In this document: positions 1 to 10,672 of the stretch, piece by piece | Layout: each line of letters starts with the position of its first letter | Numbering within the stretch: position 1 is the stretch's first letter | Assembly: GCA_003427395.1 (NCBI GenBank) | Contig: BFEA01000085.1 | Coordinates: 2,388,324-2,413,322, forward strand | Direction: 5' to 3' | DNA from: Chara braunii | Lineage: Eukaryota > Streptophyta > Charophyceae > Charales > Characeae | DNA length: 24,999 bases | Position numbers and translations under genes: made by a program | The notes under the pieces: generated by a model | What the model saw: the letters and a program-made list of their open reading frames with translations, nothing else | What the model was told of the DNA's origin: nothing | Databases searched by the model: none

Positions 1-440
1 ACTGTAAACATACGCGCATACACAGTGAAAACACAGTCACAATGACACATACATTGTGATACATGCGCATACACAGTGAAAACACAGTCACAGTGTCACA
101 GACACTGTAACAAACGTGCATACACAGTGAAAACATAGTCACGGTGACATAGACATTGTGACACACACGCATACACAGTAAAAACACACAGTCACACATA
201 CACAGACGCTGCAACACACATTCACAGTGACATACACACATTCACAGTGACACTTACACAATGAAACATACACAGACACAGTCACACAGTGCAGGATGAC
301 ACAGATACACAGTGTACAGTAACACAAATACACGGTGCACAGCAACACACATGGAGACACAGTGAAAGTAGGCACACGACCAGTATGACATACACAGAGA
401 CACACAGTGCACTGTGCCACACATAGAGAAAGACGCATAC
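1..440. repeat. 51-bp CA-rich minisatellite (5' LTR copy)
   Basis: A unit built around GCATACACAGTGAAAACACA followed by GTCACAGTGACA and CACTGTGACACAC recurs about every 51 bases, clear over the first 210 bases. It decays rightward into related CACAGTGACA and CACAGTG words. The same array is in the 3' LTR from 13051. Because 51 is divisible by three, it generates long minus-strand open frames with a 17-residue periodicity; these are not genes. Confidence 0.8.
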
Positions 441-479
441 ACAAAAGTGAGACATAAAGAGAGATAAAGAGAAAGAGAG

Positions 480-1460
480 GAGAGAGAAAACGTACTTGGT
501 ATACACTCGTGGACTGCATTGGTAGTGACGTCTCGTACATTGGTCTTCACAGCCGAATGTGTCTGTTGCGTAAATGCGGCTAAAGAATGATAGGCAAGTA
601 GTACAGGCTGGGTTCGGGGGCGCCAGACAGAGAGGACCGACTTTGGATACTGTGTTGGTGTGGCGTGAGGGCTTGAACATTGGCTCAAAAATTCATGGTA
701 TTGTTCTTATTTGGATATAATCTCGGCATATTTATGCTCTCTGCTGTACGTGTTTTCTTGGACATCTGTGTGATTTCATGACTTAGCTTTCTGTATATAT
801 CGTTCCCGTTCATATTCCTTGCATATCAGTCTTCCAGATTTTTAGTTATTTATTTTATTTTGTTGTGTTTCTTTATCACCGATTATAGCGGTGAGTTGGT
901 CGAAATTCGATGTGTCATGGATAAACGATGTTGTCCACGCCTAATTGGGGTGAACGGGATGCAGTGCACAACCAATCAAGTAGACGGAGACTATGCGCAG
1001 CCAATCGAGTGAAACAATGCGGTGCGCAGTTCATTTGCCATGATTTGACCGAAAGGGATTGGGTATGACTAACTGTTGTTGAAAAACATAGCGAGAATGA
1101 AAAATTTCGTGAAAATGTCTTGCTATGTGCGTGTTTTTTTATGGGGATGTGGCCAGTCTTGCCTTGCTTAATAGCCCACCTGACATTGATAAAGCAGGAT
1201 TCACAGTGGATTGAAGGATTGTCCGTGTTATCGGTCAAAGCACTATGAAAAAACATAGACAGCATCAACTAGCTCTTGCCCTACAGTTGACGAAAACTTG
1301 CATCTTCTCAAAGTCTTAAACTAACACACTTCGGAGATCAGGCGGAAGGCTCTTAAGCTGTGGGGCACAGGTTTCATATGGCCTACCCACATGAGCTTAA
1401 AGACTTCCGAATGATCCAGGGCTTAAGAAGCGTCCAAAGCAACGGCTGAAAACTTATGAA
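480..1460. other. Unique part of 5' LTR between minisatellite and 135-bp array
   Basis: It is non-coding and aligns without large gaps to about 13618-14566 except near 14280-14300, where the 3' LTR has some extra bases. Around 1345-1400 a near-palindrome pairs CTCTTAAGCT..GTGGG with CCCACATGAGCTTAAAG, and the same is seen around 14455-14510. No gene was found. Confidence 0.6.
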
Positions 1461-1461
1461 A

Positions 1462-2055
1462 GTGATGGGAGGGGCGAGGCCCCGAGAGGCTTGCCCTATC
1501 GCTATAATGGCACGGATAAGGAAGGATGATGACAAGAGAAGCGAGGCTCCGAGAAGTTTGCCTTATTACCAGCCAACCGTGCATCAATGCAAGTAAGCGA
1601 TAGGAGGAGCGAGATCCTGAGAGGTCAGCCCGATCGCTATAATAGCACGGATAAGGAAGGATAGTGATAAGAGAAGCGAGGCTCCGAGAAGCCTGCGTTA
1701 TTACCAGCTAGTCATGCATCAACGCAAGAAGGCGATAGGAGGAGCGAGACCCCGAGAGGCCTGCCCTATCGCTATAATGGCACGAATAAGGAAGGATGGT
1801 GATAAGAGAAGCGAGGCTCCGAGAAGTCTGCCTTATTACCAGCCAGTCGTGCATCAACGCAAGTAAGCGATAGAAGGAGCGAGGTCTGAGAGACTTTCCC
1901 TATTGCAATAATGGCACGGGTAAGGGATGTGGTGATAAGAGAAGTGAGACTCCGAGAAGTCTGCCTTATTACCCGTCAGCCGTGCACCAAACGGCAATAG
2001 GAGAAGCGAGTCTCATGAGGTCTGCCCTATCACGACCAGACGCCCAATAAGATGA
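1462..2055 (+). repeat. 135-bp tandem array of paired hairpins (5' LTR), four units plus a partial
   Basis: Units start at 1462, 1597, 1732 and 1867, with a partial at about 1992. Each unit consists of two related half-units of about 67 bases. Half A has an outer stem GCGATAGG/CCTATCGC and an inner stem AGGCC/GGCCT. Half B has an outer stem GGTGATAAG/CTTATTACC and an inner stem AGGCT/AGTCT or AGCCT. Both carry the same hexaloop CCGAGA. Several differences between A and B are paired changes that preserve base pairing (C-G to T-A and G-C to A-T). This suggests selection or conversion acting on a folded form. Function unknown. Confidence 0.85.
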
Positions 2056-2404
2056 GGATCCCTTGTTATCTACCCTTCTATGACAACTCTTATGGAGATC
2101 CCGCAAAAGACTAACGAATCGACAATATCTACTTTCTGATTCTTTTGAGGTGGAGGTAGAAGGAATGTGGTCTTGTGTGACCTGTCCTGCTACCTTAACC
2201 TAGTGATTGATGTCAAATCTTATGATTATACTCCGTATGAGATTGAATACATTTTGTATGTGTATATCTGAAGGGAAAGTTTTTGCGATGTTAGCTCTAT
2301 AGTTTTTTTCCTTTAAACGGCTATCTTTAAAATTTTATCTGATAAGAAATTAGTGAGGCTACCTAGAGGGAGTTATGTCGATGTAGTATTATTCCCAACT
2401 AAAA

Positions 2405-2428
2405 TGAAGTTCACTATATTGAACTTCA
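2405..2428. other. Perfect 9-bp hairpin conserved in both LTRs
   Basis: TGAAGTTCA and TGAACTTCA are perfect inverted repeats around the hexanucleotide CTATAT. The hairpin is unchanged in the 3' LTR at 15378-15401, and the surrounding 60-base block is also among the best conserved in the LTR. It could be a structured RNA element or a DNA-binding palindrome; nothing in the sequence decides. Confidence 0.55.
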
Positions 2429-2469
2429 GATAGGGTCATATCGATAGCAAAGAGGTGTTGAGCCAATGT

Positions 2470-3000
2470 GGGCTTGTGTGTGATTGCAGGTCATCTTAAC
2501 CAAGAAGACTCCTTATGAGTCTATACAAGATAATATGTTGTTGTCTTATGGTAACAGGATGGTTAGCCAAGTTGACCCTCACTCACCCTCGACACCCACA
2601 CTTTGCATCGACCTTTGCACTAAAAAGCATTTCCGATGTTTTCATATTATTTATCTAAAGGGTCTGTGTTTGGTAAAAAAAGGGTCCTTGAATGACTACA
2701 GACAGATGAGGTTGAATGACTAAGTCAAAAAGGGGATGTCTGGATGAAAGGTTGGAAGTGTAAGCGTAATGTGGGTAAAAATGAATAGATGGTTGACTCT
2801 GTTAGAATTGTGTAATGCATTTGGTTTATTTGCAGGTCAGTAAAACGACCAGTCATGTTATTCGCTAAAAAAACTTACGCTATTCTGGGCCTTGATCCAG
2901 ACATTTCGTCAACATGCGATTTTATACACTTGGTTTGAGTACCCAGCCTTGTGTTTTTCCCTGGTTGTTAAGCGGATTAGGGTTATTGCTAAGGCGACAA
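2470..3000. other. 5' LTR body, no gene
   Basis: AT-rich non-coding LTR sequence, matched by about 15440-15980. A 79-codon open frame at 2484-2723 is not convincing as a gene. The corresponding 3' LTR frame (15508-15696) shares its C-terminal wording only because the DNA is duplicated. Confidence 0.5.
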
Positions 3001-3005
3001 GTCTA

Positions 3006-3869
3006 ATTCATTTCATGTCCATTTCATTTATACATGTTTGAAAGGTCAATGACCTATGTTTCCTTTGATGAATTTGGACTGTTTATGTGAAAATGTTAAG
3101 TGTATGTGATATCGCCTTGCCTAATTATTCAATCTTATTTCATTTCATATGTATGTGTGATATGACAAAAAATATTTATAAAGAGATATGTTGAATGGAC
3201 TTAATCACTAGGTAGGATAGGGTATGTCTTACGAGCGACCCCTGATAATTCAAGTGTTAAGGAAATCCTGCTTTGGAAAAAGAGTCTGTTGTTAGTCATA
3301 CCTTATTTTTAGGCAAAGCGTAGTATGCGCGAACGTTCGTTATTCAAGTCGACCTGATCTGTAAGTCGGCACGAAAGATCAGCACCCCGATGCCCCACAC
3401 GTATACGGGTCAGTCTTAGACGTAGGCGAAAAACCTTATTCATTTTATGTTCATTTCATCTATACATATTTGAAAGGTCAATGATCTATGTTTTCCCTGA
3501 TGAATTCAAATTGTTCATGTGAATGTGTTAAGTGTATATGACATTTCCTTGCCTAATTACTTAATCTTATTTCATTTCTTATGTATGTGTGGTATGGCAT
3601 AAGATTTTTCAGAAAAAGATAAGTTGGATGAACTTAGTCACTTGGAAGGATAGGTATATATTTTATGTGCAACCCCTGACAATTCAAGCATTTAAGGGAT
3701 CATGCTCCGGAAAAGGGTTAGGTTGTGAGTCATACATATCGAAACTATTTATAGTCAGAGCTTAGTATGTGTGAACGCTCGTCGGCCTGATTTATAAGTC
3801 GGTTTGGGAGATCAGCACCCCGATGCCCGATGCGTATACGGGTCAGTCTTAGGCGTTCAACCGCACGTA
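3006..3869 (+). repeat. 432-bp tandem duplication present only in the 5' LTR
   Basis: Copy 1 is 3006-3437 and copy 2 is 3438 to about 3869. Both start at ATTCATTT and include GAAAGGTCAATGA, CTTGCCTAATTA, GTATACGGGTCAG and a GATCAGCACCCCGATGCCC block. The 3' LTR has a single copy (about 15987-16415) that starts like copy 1 and ends like copy 2. That pattern is expected if unequal recombination removed one repeat. The two copies differ from each other visibly more than the LTRs differ overall, so the duplication is probably older than the insertion. Confidence 0.8.
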
Positions 3870-4187
3870 TGTCTATGCTACGGCGATCGAGCAAATGTCC
3901 TCAACTGACTTACCTCTCCAATTGTAAATAAAATTCTCTGCCCATGGGTCATTAGCTCAGCAGGGATACTCCCACCTAAGGGATGGTGACAGCTCCCGCA
4001 GGTGGAGGTGAGTTGTAGCTCGCGGAATCTTTGTCTTGTCGCAGGGGCCGCGAGAGGTATAGCTGGCGCACATGGTCGGAGTTGGTCTTTCGTTGAAACA
4101 TTTTTAAAATTCTTGCGTGATGCGACCGTGAAGGTCCGACACTGAAAATGTTTTACGTCTGAGTGTGGGACCGCCTCACCCGACAGG

Positions 4188-4207
4188 TGGTGCCGTTGTC
4201 GAGGATC
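4188..4207 (+). promoter_or_regulatory. Primer-binding site, complementary to tRNA-Asp
   Basis: TGGTGCCGTTGTCGAGGATC begins two bases after the LTR terminal CA. The tRNA-Asp primer site known from many plant Ty3/gypsy elements (recalled, not looked up) is TGGCGCCGTTGCCGGGGATC. The three differences are two C-to-T changes and one G-to-A change. Transitions of this type are what decay of methylated cytosines produces. In the intact element this site would prime minus-strand DNA synthesis by reverse transcriptase. Confidence 0.75.
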
Positions 4208-7200
4208 TCGCTTTCTAGTCGAGGTCCTGAGTGAACGAACTCGGGTATGGTAAGACGATGATCACGACAAAACGACAATTTTTAATCAAACTAATATAGC
4301 ATGTGATATGTGGGTTGGACTTGTGTCAAATAGATGTAAGGCGCTTGGAAAGGTGTGCAGTTATATCGATAGTACCTGCAAGGGTCATGTTGTTAGGGAC
4401 TTCGACTACCTACCAACGTTCATAGAAGAACGAAGCAAGGTATCAGATAGTTCGTAGAATTGTATGTCAGCTAGTGAATGTGATACTTTTACATAAAAAT
4501 TAGTAGTTAGGATAGTGAACGATTTGAGGAAGGTGTCTATGTATGCTAGATCCTTTCTTCAAATTACGTACTCGAGGTATTCATTTATGTAACTGCGTCT
4601 GTCGACTTAAGTTGTTGGGAGGTTAAGGACTACGTTAACTCTCTTAAATTCTCAAGGGTGAAGAAGAAATAGACAAATGATCAACTATTATATTTATGTC
4701 TAGCTCATGTACACTAACTTATTCAACCTTGTCTGGCCACTGCTTTCCTTGTTTGTATCATTATAGTCATATCTAACTTGTAGGGTTATATCAGACTTTC
4801 GTTCCTTGTCCAATTGAACTCTCTATTCGAGTATGTTGCATACCATCTTAGAAGGTAGAAAACTCTCTACATCCTTGGTTAGTGTTGTTAGTAGGGGCAA
4901 CGAGATAACTTGTATAATGTAAAGTTAACAAGTTCTAGCGCATAATATTTTCAAATTTCGATCCTTTATACAGGATCGTTGCAAATAGTTGTACTGTCAA
5001 GGTCATATCTCAATCTTGTACGACAAGAAAAACTTATTCATATGATCATTTTATACGGAACCTGCTTGGGGCTCATTTCGACCCCTTACCATCTCACCCG
5101 TACATAGTTTCAGTCTAGCATGACTCCAATCATTATTTCTTTAATCACGTGGTCATATGTCTACACATAAACATTCATTTGTCATACCACCTAAGGCACA
5201 CAAGTTAGAAACCGACAAAATAAAAGAAAGGCGGCAAGATAAAATCTTTGAATAGGTCTACTGACTTCGCGAACAGGAAAATAAGGGAAGGATATGGGGA
5301 GATGTGAGGTTGCGACATTGTCAGAAACATTGATTTGAGCATGCACCGTTCACTGGCAAGATGGTTTAGTACTATTATAAGTGCAGGCAATACTATGACA
5401 CTTCTTTGTCACGCTTTAAGTCGCCTTCGCATACTTACCCTATAAGATGTTACCCTCGTATCTTCCTTTTTGCCTCATACTCGATAGTTAATTGTCTTTT
5501 CCCAACCAAATACATGATTCATTCTTCGTTTTGAGAGTCGCATCTGCAGATAATTATTTTTGTATCATGTTTTCACTTTTCTTTTATGTCACGACAATCT
5601 ATGCAGGATTTATCTCTTACCCCACCATATAAGGGAACTGCCTAAGTGACAACCATAGTAGGGTTCAGGGGTTGCTTGTCCTAAGCAAACAAGACTTAAG
5701 AATTTGTTCTAATGAGGTTTCCATCTCTGATTCAGACTACTATGAACAATCTAAAAAAGATTAAATCAGGTCGACTTAGTGATGATTCTTCATACCAAAC
5801 TTGTCTATATCTCAATACAGCTTAAGTACAAGACGACAAATTAAACTAACCCTATTATTTATTGCTTGCATAGCCCCAAATCATTAATTTTTTTGAAGTT
5901 ATATGATATTGACCCTAATAATAGACTCGGTCTCTCGACGGTTGTCTAACTTTTGAGGTTGGATCGTGTAACATATGGATCAGTCATTTTCTGTTTGAGA
6001 TAGACGTCCTCTCGAATACTCTACTTAATGTAGTCTGATGATGAGGATATTTACTTAAGAGCTCGTTAATTCAAGAGTTGTAATGATAAAGAGTCATGTG
6101 TTTCTATATGATATGGGCATTTAAGTGGTAGTGGACGATTATATATTAGGATTTATCAGTGTACGAAGAGGTTTTAACATTTAGTATACATTTTCGTCAG
6201 GCAAGCTTGATATATATATGATATTGTAACCTTAGAAATTCAATTATAGTCATATTGTGGGATAGTATGAATAGGTAAATGGAATGAAATAAGTGATACT
6301 GTGCTTAGTTGTCTTGACAGTTAGAGGTCGACCATTTACTAAAGATCTGACTATGATATTATGCTAATGTGGTATAGAGTCTGATTAATAAGGCTGCTTA
6401 TTGGAAGAATAATTTAACCTTTAGAAGATTATGAAATACAAGTTAACTATCCATTTAGTGACCGACTTAGCATTAGGGACGAATAGTATAGTGAACGTAA
6501 TATTAGGTCATCTACTTGAAAGATAGGTATTCGTTTGAGGTTGTATATGATGAAGTATGATAATGAATCAGCTTTAGTGGTCATTGCATAAAGAGTCTGA
6601 TTATATTTATCTAATTTATGAATGAACTCGGACCTTGACGATCGTTTAACCCTTGGAATTGTATCATGTCAACCATGAATATAAAATTATCTGAGTAACT
6701 ATTACTTTTAAGATTATACTCAATATAATCAAAGTATGAGAGTGTCCATTTGAGGGTTATTCAACTCCTCGAATTACCATATTATATAAAGAGTGATAAC
6801 ACTATTTATTGTCAAAATGATAAATGCATATGACTTAGTATGAATGAATGTGTGTGGGAATGAATGATATGTGTTTCACGTGACGTATCATTGTATGTTT
6901 TGTTCTTGGTTGAGTGAAGTTTGAATTTGTTATGTATATATTTATTGATTGCTTAGTGAATGTTTGTAATTGCGTGAATATGTTTATGAATCGCTCTTCT
7001 CGATAAGGGTAGAAAATTGTATGAAATTCATGTTTGGCATGAGACCGAAGGTTAATGGAGTGATTAACCATTGAAGAGAAGGAATTCTCTCAAGGGGGGT
7101 CAACATGCAGAACCTGTCCTTTGGGGATTGCAACGTTGATTGATATTTTTACCTGATAGGCTTGAAGAGAGTACAATTAAATCATGTAGGCGGTAGTGAG

Positions 7201-7635
7201 GCTCACGTCGGAACAATATTCCTGGTCCACAGTGAGGTGTTGTCATTTTTATTGTACAGGAAATATGACTACACTATCGTCCAAAGGGAGGAAGGTGTTC
7301 AAGGCCTTGTTTGAACTCTAACGGTGAGTGAGACGAATACTACTTAGTCTAAGCACGCTTGGAATGGTAGCCCGAACGGGGTTCATTCTAGGTGGGTCCA
7401 CCACACCCTGAAAGGGTATGGTCTTACCAACCAACCTTTAGATGGGTGTAAATAGGGTCGTCTGACTGTGCTCGATGAGGTTTGTCAGGTACAAGCACTG
7501 AAATCAGAGGGAGATGTGGTGAGGCTTAGTCCTAAAAGCGGGGCTCGGGATCTGAGATGTTATCCTTTGATTCGAGTACACCACCCCTCGGCACCATATA
7601 CCCCTGTTAAGCCTAAAGGAGTAATATATGTTGGG

Positions 7636-7685
7636 TCATCATTATTGTTGTCTTTGAAAGTCATCATTATTGTTGTCTTTGAAAA
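7636..7685 (+). repeat. 25-bp tandem duplication
   Basis: Two adjacent 25-base copies beginning TCATCATTATTGTTG (7636-7660 and 7661-7685) differ only at the last base. This is a recent slippage or duplication event inside the internal region. Confidence 0.85.
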
Positions 7686-8499
7686 CTTCACTGTGAATGT
7701 TCCTATAGAATCTTGACTGTAACAGTTGTTCTCGTTGTTAATGAGATTACCAGTTGATGTTTGTTTGAATTGGTATGACTGAATGTTTTAATATCGTATG
7801 AATTATTATTTATTTTCCTTATGATTTTGAACATTTCTTCTACTATCTTGAGTTATATTCCTTATTTATGGCATGAGAATGTCATTTACATTAGTATTGT
7901 AACGTTTCCGTGAAAACAAGGGAAAAACTCTGCGTACAGTAACGTTGTTTATGACATGATTCTTCATTTGAGATATTGATCTTGATGGTGGAATGTGGTT
8001 CGATTTGTATGATTATTATTGAAAAGGTTTAATCATTTTTGGGTGGGTTCAACTTAATACTAAGATCCGAGTATTATGCATACATTCATGCAATGTATTA
8101 TCGAAGGCAAAAACCTAGGAGTCGGTATGACGGCAACCTAAATTCAGTTTTAATTAAAATCTTGAAAATATTTGAACCTCCCAGGTCTTTAATTTGGTCA
8201 TACACTAAAAGTGTCCTGCTTGGAAAGACATCAGAGATATATCTTGAAAAGGCGTCGCTCATTCCTCTATGGGGTTAGTCTGAGATAAGTCTTTGAGATC
8301 CAAGGAATGAACTCATTCGAAAATGTTGATGTTTTGAAAGATATTTTTGCATCGATAGTGACGCGAAAACCAATATTTTCATTTGCGATATTATATAATT
8401 TTGTAAATTTTGAAAAGATCTCCAAGATGTATGTCTGACCGAGCTATGATCGAGACTTGGAGGGCACGATCCCTGAGTAGCAATCCGACAGTGGTCCTT

Positions 8500-8670
8500 G
8501 TTCATCCACTAAGTGGCAACCTGACGATGAAATATTTATCTTTATGGTGTTTGAATGAACATCGTTCATCTACGAAGTGGCAACCTGACAAGGATGAAAA
8601 ATATCTTGATGATGATTTTTTTTGTATATGTTGAATTAAACATCGTTCATCCACTTCAAGAGGTCAGTCT
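8500..8670 (+). repeat. Short irregular tandem repeat with small palindromes
   Basis: GTTCATCCACTAAGTGG (8500), GTTCATCTACGAAGTGG (8564) and GTTCATCCACTTCAAGAGG (8645) begin three copies, spaced 64 and 81 bases. The first two continue with CAACCTGAC. The first contains the palindrome CCACT-A-AGTGG. No coding role is apparent. Confidence 0.6.
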
Positions 8671-9150
8671 GAGGGACTGAAATTACCAAACCTATGGTAG
8701 AAAATTAGTGTCGTTGGGACATAACTCCCAGCGTAGGCTGCTGACGAAGTATAACCAGGCAGTGGACCACCCTGATGAGGGAATCAACTCAGGTAGTTAC
8801 CAGAGGGGGCGAATGTAGTCCTTGAAATATGTGAAATTTTGATGATAGGATTTACCCGTTATTGCGCAACCAATACGGGGACCACTGTTAATAGAACAAC
8901 ATGGTGGGTCACAAATCTGGCCTCATCGACCGGACTGGGGTGGGTTTAGACAAAGACCGTCGGTCTCCTCACATTAGACTTCGGGCGGGACGGTAATATG
9001 GTTTCGGTTGAGACTTGCGTCCAAAGGGTTAGATCCTCTGGCTCTATGGACAACCAACGAGGGTCTGGGAAGAAAGTCTAAGGATGTGGAAAAATTGAGC
9101 ATTCTCTATCTTGATAAATTTCACTATTGTAGTACAAATTCAGTATTTCC

Positions 9151-9221
9151 ACCATTGGTTCATTGAGTTTGGTCTGGGAGTTTCGGTATATGGGAGACCC
9201 GGGTTAAATCCCGGCAATGGT
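9151..9221 (+). pseudogene. tRNA-like sequence, 71 nt, probably tRNA-derived (glycine-like)
   Basis: The ends ACCATTG and CAATGGT form a perfect 7-bp acceptor-like stem. CCGGG-TTAAAT-CCCGG (9200-9215) is a perfect 5-bp T-arm with a loop one base short. GAGACCCGGGTTAAATCCCGG closely resembles the usual 3' part of tRNA genes, with one base missing from the B box. TGGTTCATTGAG is an acceptable A-box. The middle (9171-9199, GGTCT..AGACC) does not give a normal D arm plus anticodon arm, so a functional tRNA is unlikely. The overall pattern resembles eukaryotic tRNA-Gly. A SINE head is the alternative. Confidence 0.5.
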
Positions 9222-9469
9222 AGGATATATCAAGGGATGCAATACAAATCTTGACTCCATCTTAATCTAGGAACTCGGATTTGCCTATCCACTTACCAAA
9301 TATGCGACTTATCTTGGGAAAGGGACTTGTCTCCTCTTCCAAAGGAAAGAGAAGTACACGTATTGTTTGTATTGTATCATCTGCTCATTGGTGTTATTAA
9401 TCATGTTATATTTTTATAAGTTGATTTGATAATGAGAAACGATTTAAGGGAAAATGATATGAACAATCG

Positions 9470-9990
9470 TGATAAACGTCTCTAGCGACGGGGATGTTGC
9501 GTAATGGGGTCTGGGAACACTGTCGGACCAAATACCCTTACAAGGGTATTTTGTCATGCTTTTGCAATTGACACAGCGCCGACATTGGCTACCATAACGG
9601 GGCTAGTCCAAAGTTCAAGGTGCACGCGTTTTTCACGCGGCACTTTGAAACGATTTCCTCGACCATTGAGGCCGGGGCAAATCGGTGAGAAACTTTCGTT
9701 AAATATGCGCGTGCGTTATTGTGACGCGCACTCTAATGGTTAAAATTGGTAGTAATGCCCTTCGACCGAAGAGGTCGAGGGGTCGATTGGGTCAGTATTG
9801 TGTCAGGTAGATCTACGACACACACACTAAGACTTAATCTTTGGTACGTTCGTCAGGGTAAATTAATATATGCCCCGACCGTACGACCGGAGCAATTAAA
9901 AGTGTGTGATCATCGGGTTTTCAGTAGCGCCCGGATTGCTAGCACTTTGCTCGATCAGTACCTCAGACATTAATTTTATAACGTAAGCTA
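9470..9990. other. Internal region, GC-richer block with hairpins, no supported gene
   Basis: Two adjacent open frames (9504-9743 and 9746-9973, different frames) show no known motif. Short hairpins occur at about 9620-9643 (GTGC..CGCG/CGCG..GCAC) and 9711-9731 (GTGCG..CGCAC). The composition shift relative to 4.2-9.1 kb could mark a nested insertion, but I could not find its ends. Confidence 0.35.
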
Positions 9991-9994
9991 GGTT

Positions 9995-10038
9995 GAGGCT
10001 CTCGCTCGGCCTCCCATATAAACGGAGGCGCTTGCCTC
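9995..10038 (+). promoter_or_regulatory. Four alternating complementary arms around a TATA-like box
   Basis: GAGGC (9995-9999), GCCTCC (10009-10014), GGAGGC (10024-10029) and GCCTC (10034-10038) are alternately complementary, so three mutually exclusive hairpins are possible. The loop of the central one, CATATAAAC, contains a TATA-like word. A promoter is possible but unproven. A second TATA-like word, TTTATATATACC, lies near 10473. Confidence 0.3.
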
Positions 10039-10319
10039 TTGGGTAGTGACTTTCTGGCAGCTCGCGCCCCGAGTGACCGGTACCTTCTCCCTTTTGGAGG
10101 AAAACGTTAGCGCAAGCTTTGATATTGTCTGCACAGACCCTAGACTCAGGCTACTTGGACTGGTACCCGCCTACCTACCGCTATCGGATCTCTATAGATG
10201 TTAACTTTTGTCCTCATCTGCTCGGCGGCCGGTTCCCTACACATCTACCACTACCTGGGTGATACTGGCAGACCTGCCACTTAAGTGTTTTCCCTGCCAC
10301 GAACCTTAATGACACAGCT

Positions 10320-10329
10320 ACAGGTAAGT
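10320..10329 (+). other. Consensus 5' splice-site word ACAGGTAAGT
   Basis: ACAG/GTAAGT is a perfect match to the eukaryotic donor consensus. No exon can be defined on either side. The identical decamer occurs twice on the opposite strand at 11547-11556 and 12526-12535. This could be a real donor of a retroelement transcript or coincidence. Confidence 0.3.
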
Positions 10330-10639
10330 ACCGGCCTTCGGGCCTTCTGATGGGTCACACACACACTCAAGCCAACAAGCATTCAGACAGACACACAAAC
10401 TAGCAAGGGTGTGCACACACAAGCTTAGAGACGGCCTTGGGCCGCTAGTCGGGCCAAGCCTCGAGCCATTGCTTTATATATACCAAAACAACTCCCCTTC
10501 TACTTGAAGTGGGAGCTAACCTGGTAGGTTTCAAGGCAGATTATTAAGTAATAGGTACGAGGATCGAAGCCATCCAACCTTCGAGTTAACTTTTTTTTGT
10601 CGAGGAACTCAACTACAGTTTGCCCCGGTTTCGGTTAGC

Positions 10640-10672
10640 CAGGGTTTGAACCCGCGACCTCAATATCAGAGT
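10640..10672 (-). other. tRNA T-arm / Pol III B-box-like sequence
   Basis: On the minus strand GAGGTCGCGGGTTCAAACCC includes GGTTCAAACCC, a full match to the B-box consensus GGTTCRANNCC, and CTC..GAG upstream could be an anticodon-stem remnant. No matching A box or acceptor stem was found, so this is at most a tRNA-derived SINE fragment. Confidence 0.35.

Larger units (their letters stand above)
1..4185 (+). repeat. 5' LTR (left edge cut by window)
   Basis: It is homologous throughout to 13134-17069. Homology stops at CGACAG (4181-4186), after which the two copies differ completely. The LTR is taken to end at CA (4184-4185), leaving two bases before the primer-binding site. Compared with the 3' LTR it has one extra 135-bp tandem unit and an extra copy of a 432-bp block, and it lacks the MITE. 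These three differences account for nearly all of the change in alignment offset between copies (13133 near the left, 12884 at the right end). Confidence 0.8.
4208..9140. other. Retrotransposon internal region, AT-rich, no recognisable genes
   Basis: About 5 kb of moderately AT-rich sequence with stops in every frame. The longest frames are under 85 codons and none shows a family motif. I looked for zinc-knuckle, aspartic protease, RT catalytic, RNase H and integrase signatures and saw none on the plus strand. A stretch around 5215-5445 keeps a loosely protein-like reading interrupted by stops, but I cannot assign it. This is either a non-coding LARD-type interior or gag-pol decayed past recognition by eye. 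Confidence 0.5.

Noticed and set aside
3945-4015. tRNA-like TAGCTCAGCAGG A-box word near the LTR end (also 16505-16580)
   Set aside because: No B box and no acceptor stem found downstream; the match is limited to the A box.
5205-5445. Protein-like reading interrupted by stops, possible gag/pol remnant
   Set aside because: No family motif that I can name; too weak to annotate as a pseudogene.
8771-8800. CTGATGAG word in the retrotransposon interior, also at 6035 and 23382
   Set aside because: No GAAA at a workable distance and no flanking stems.
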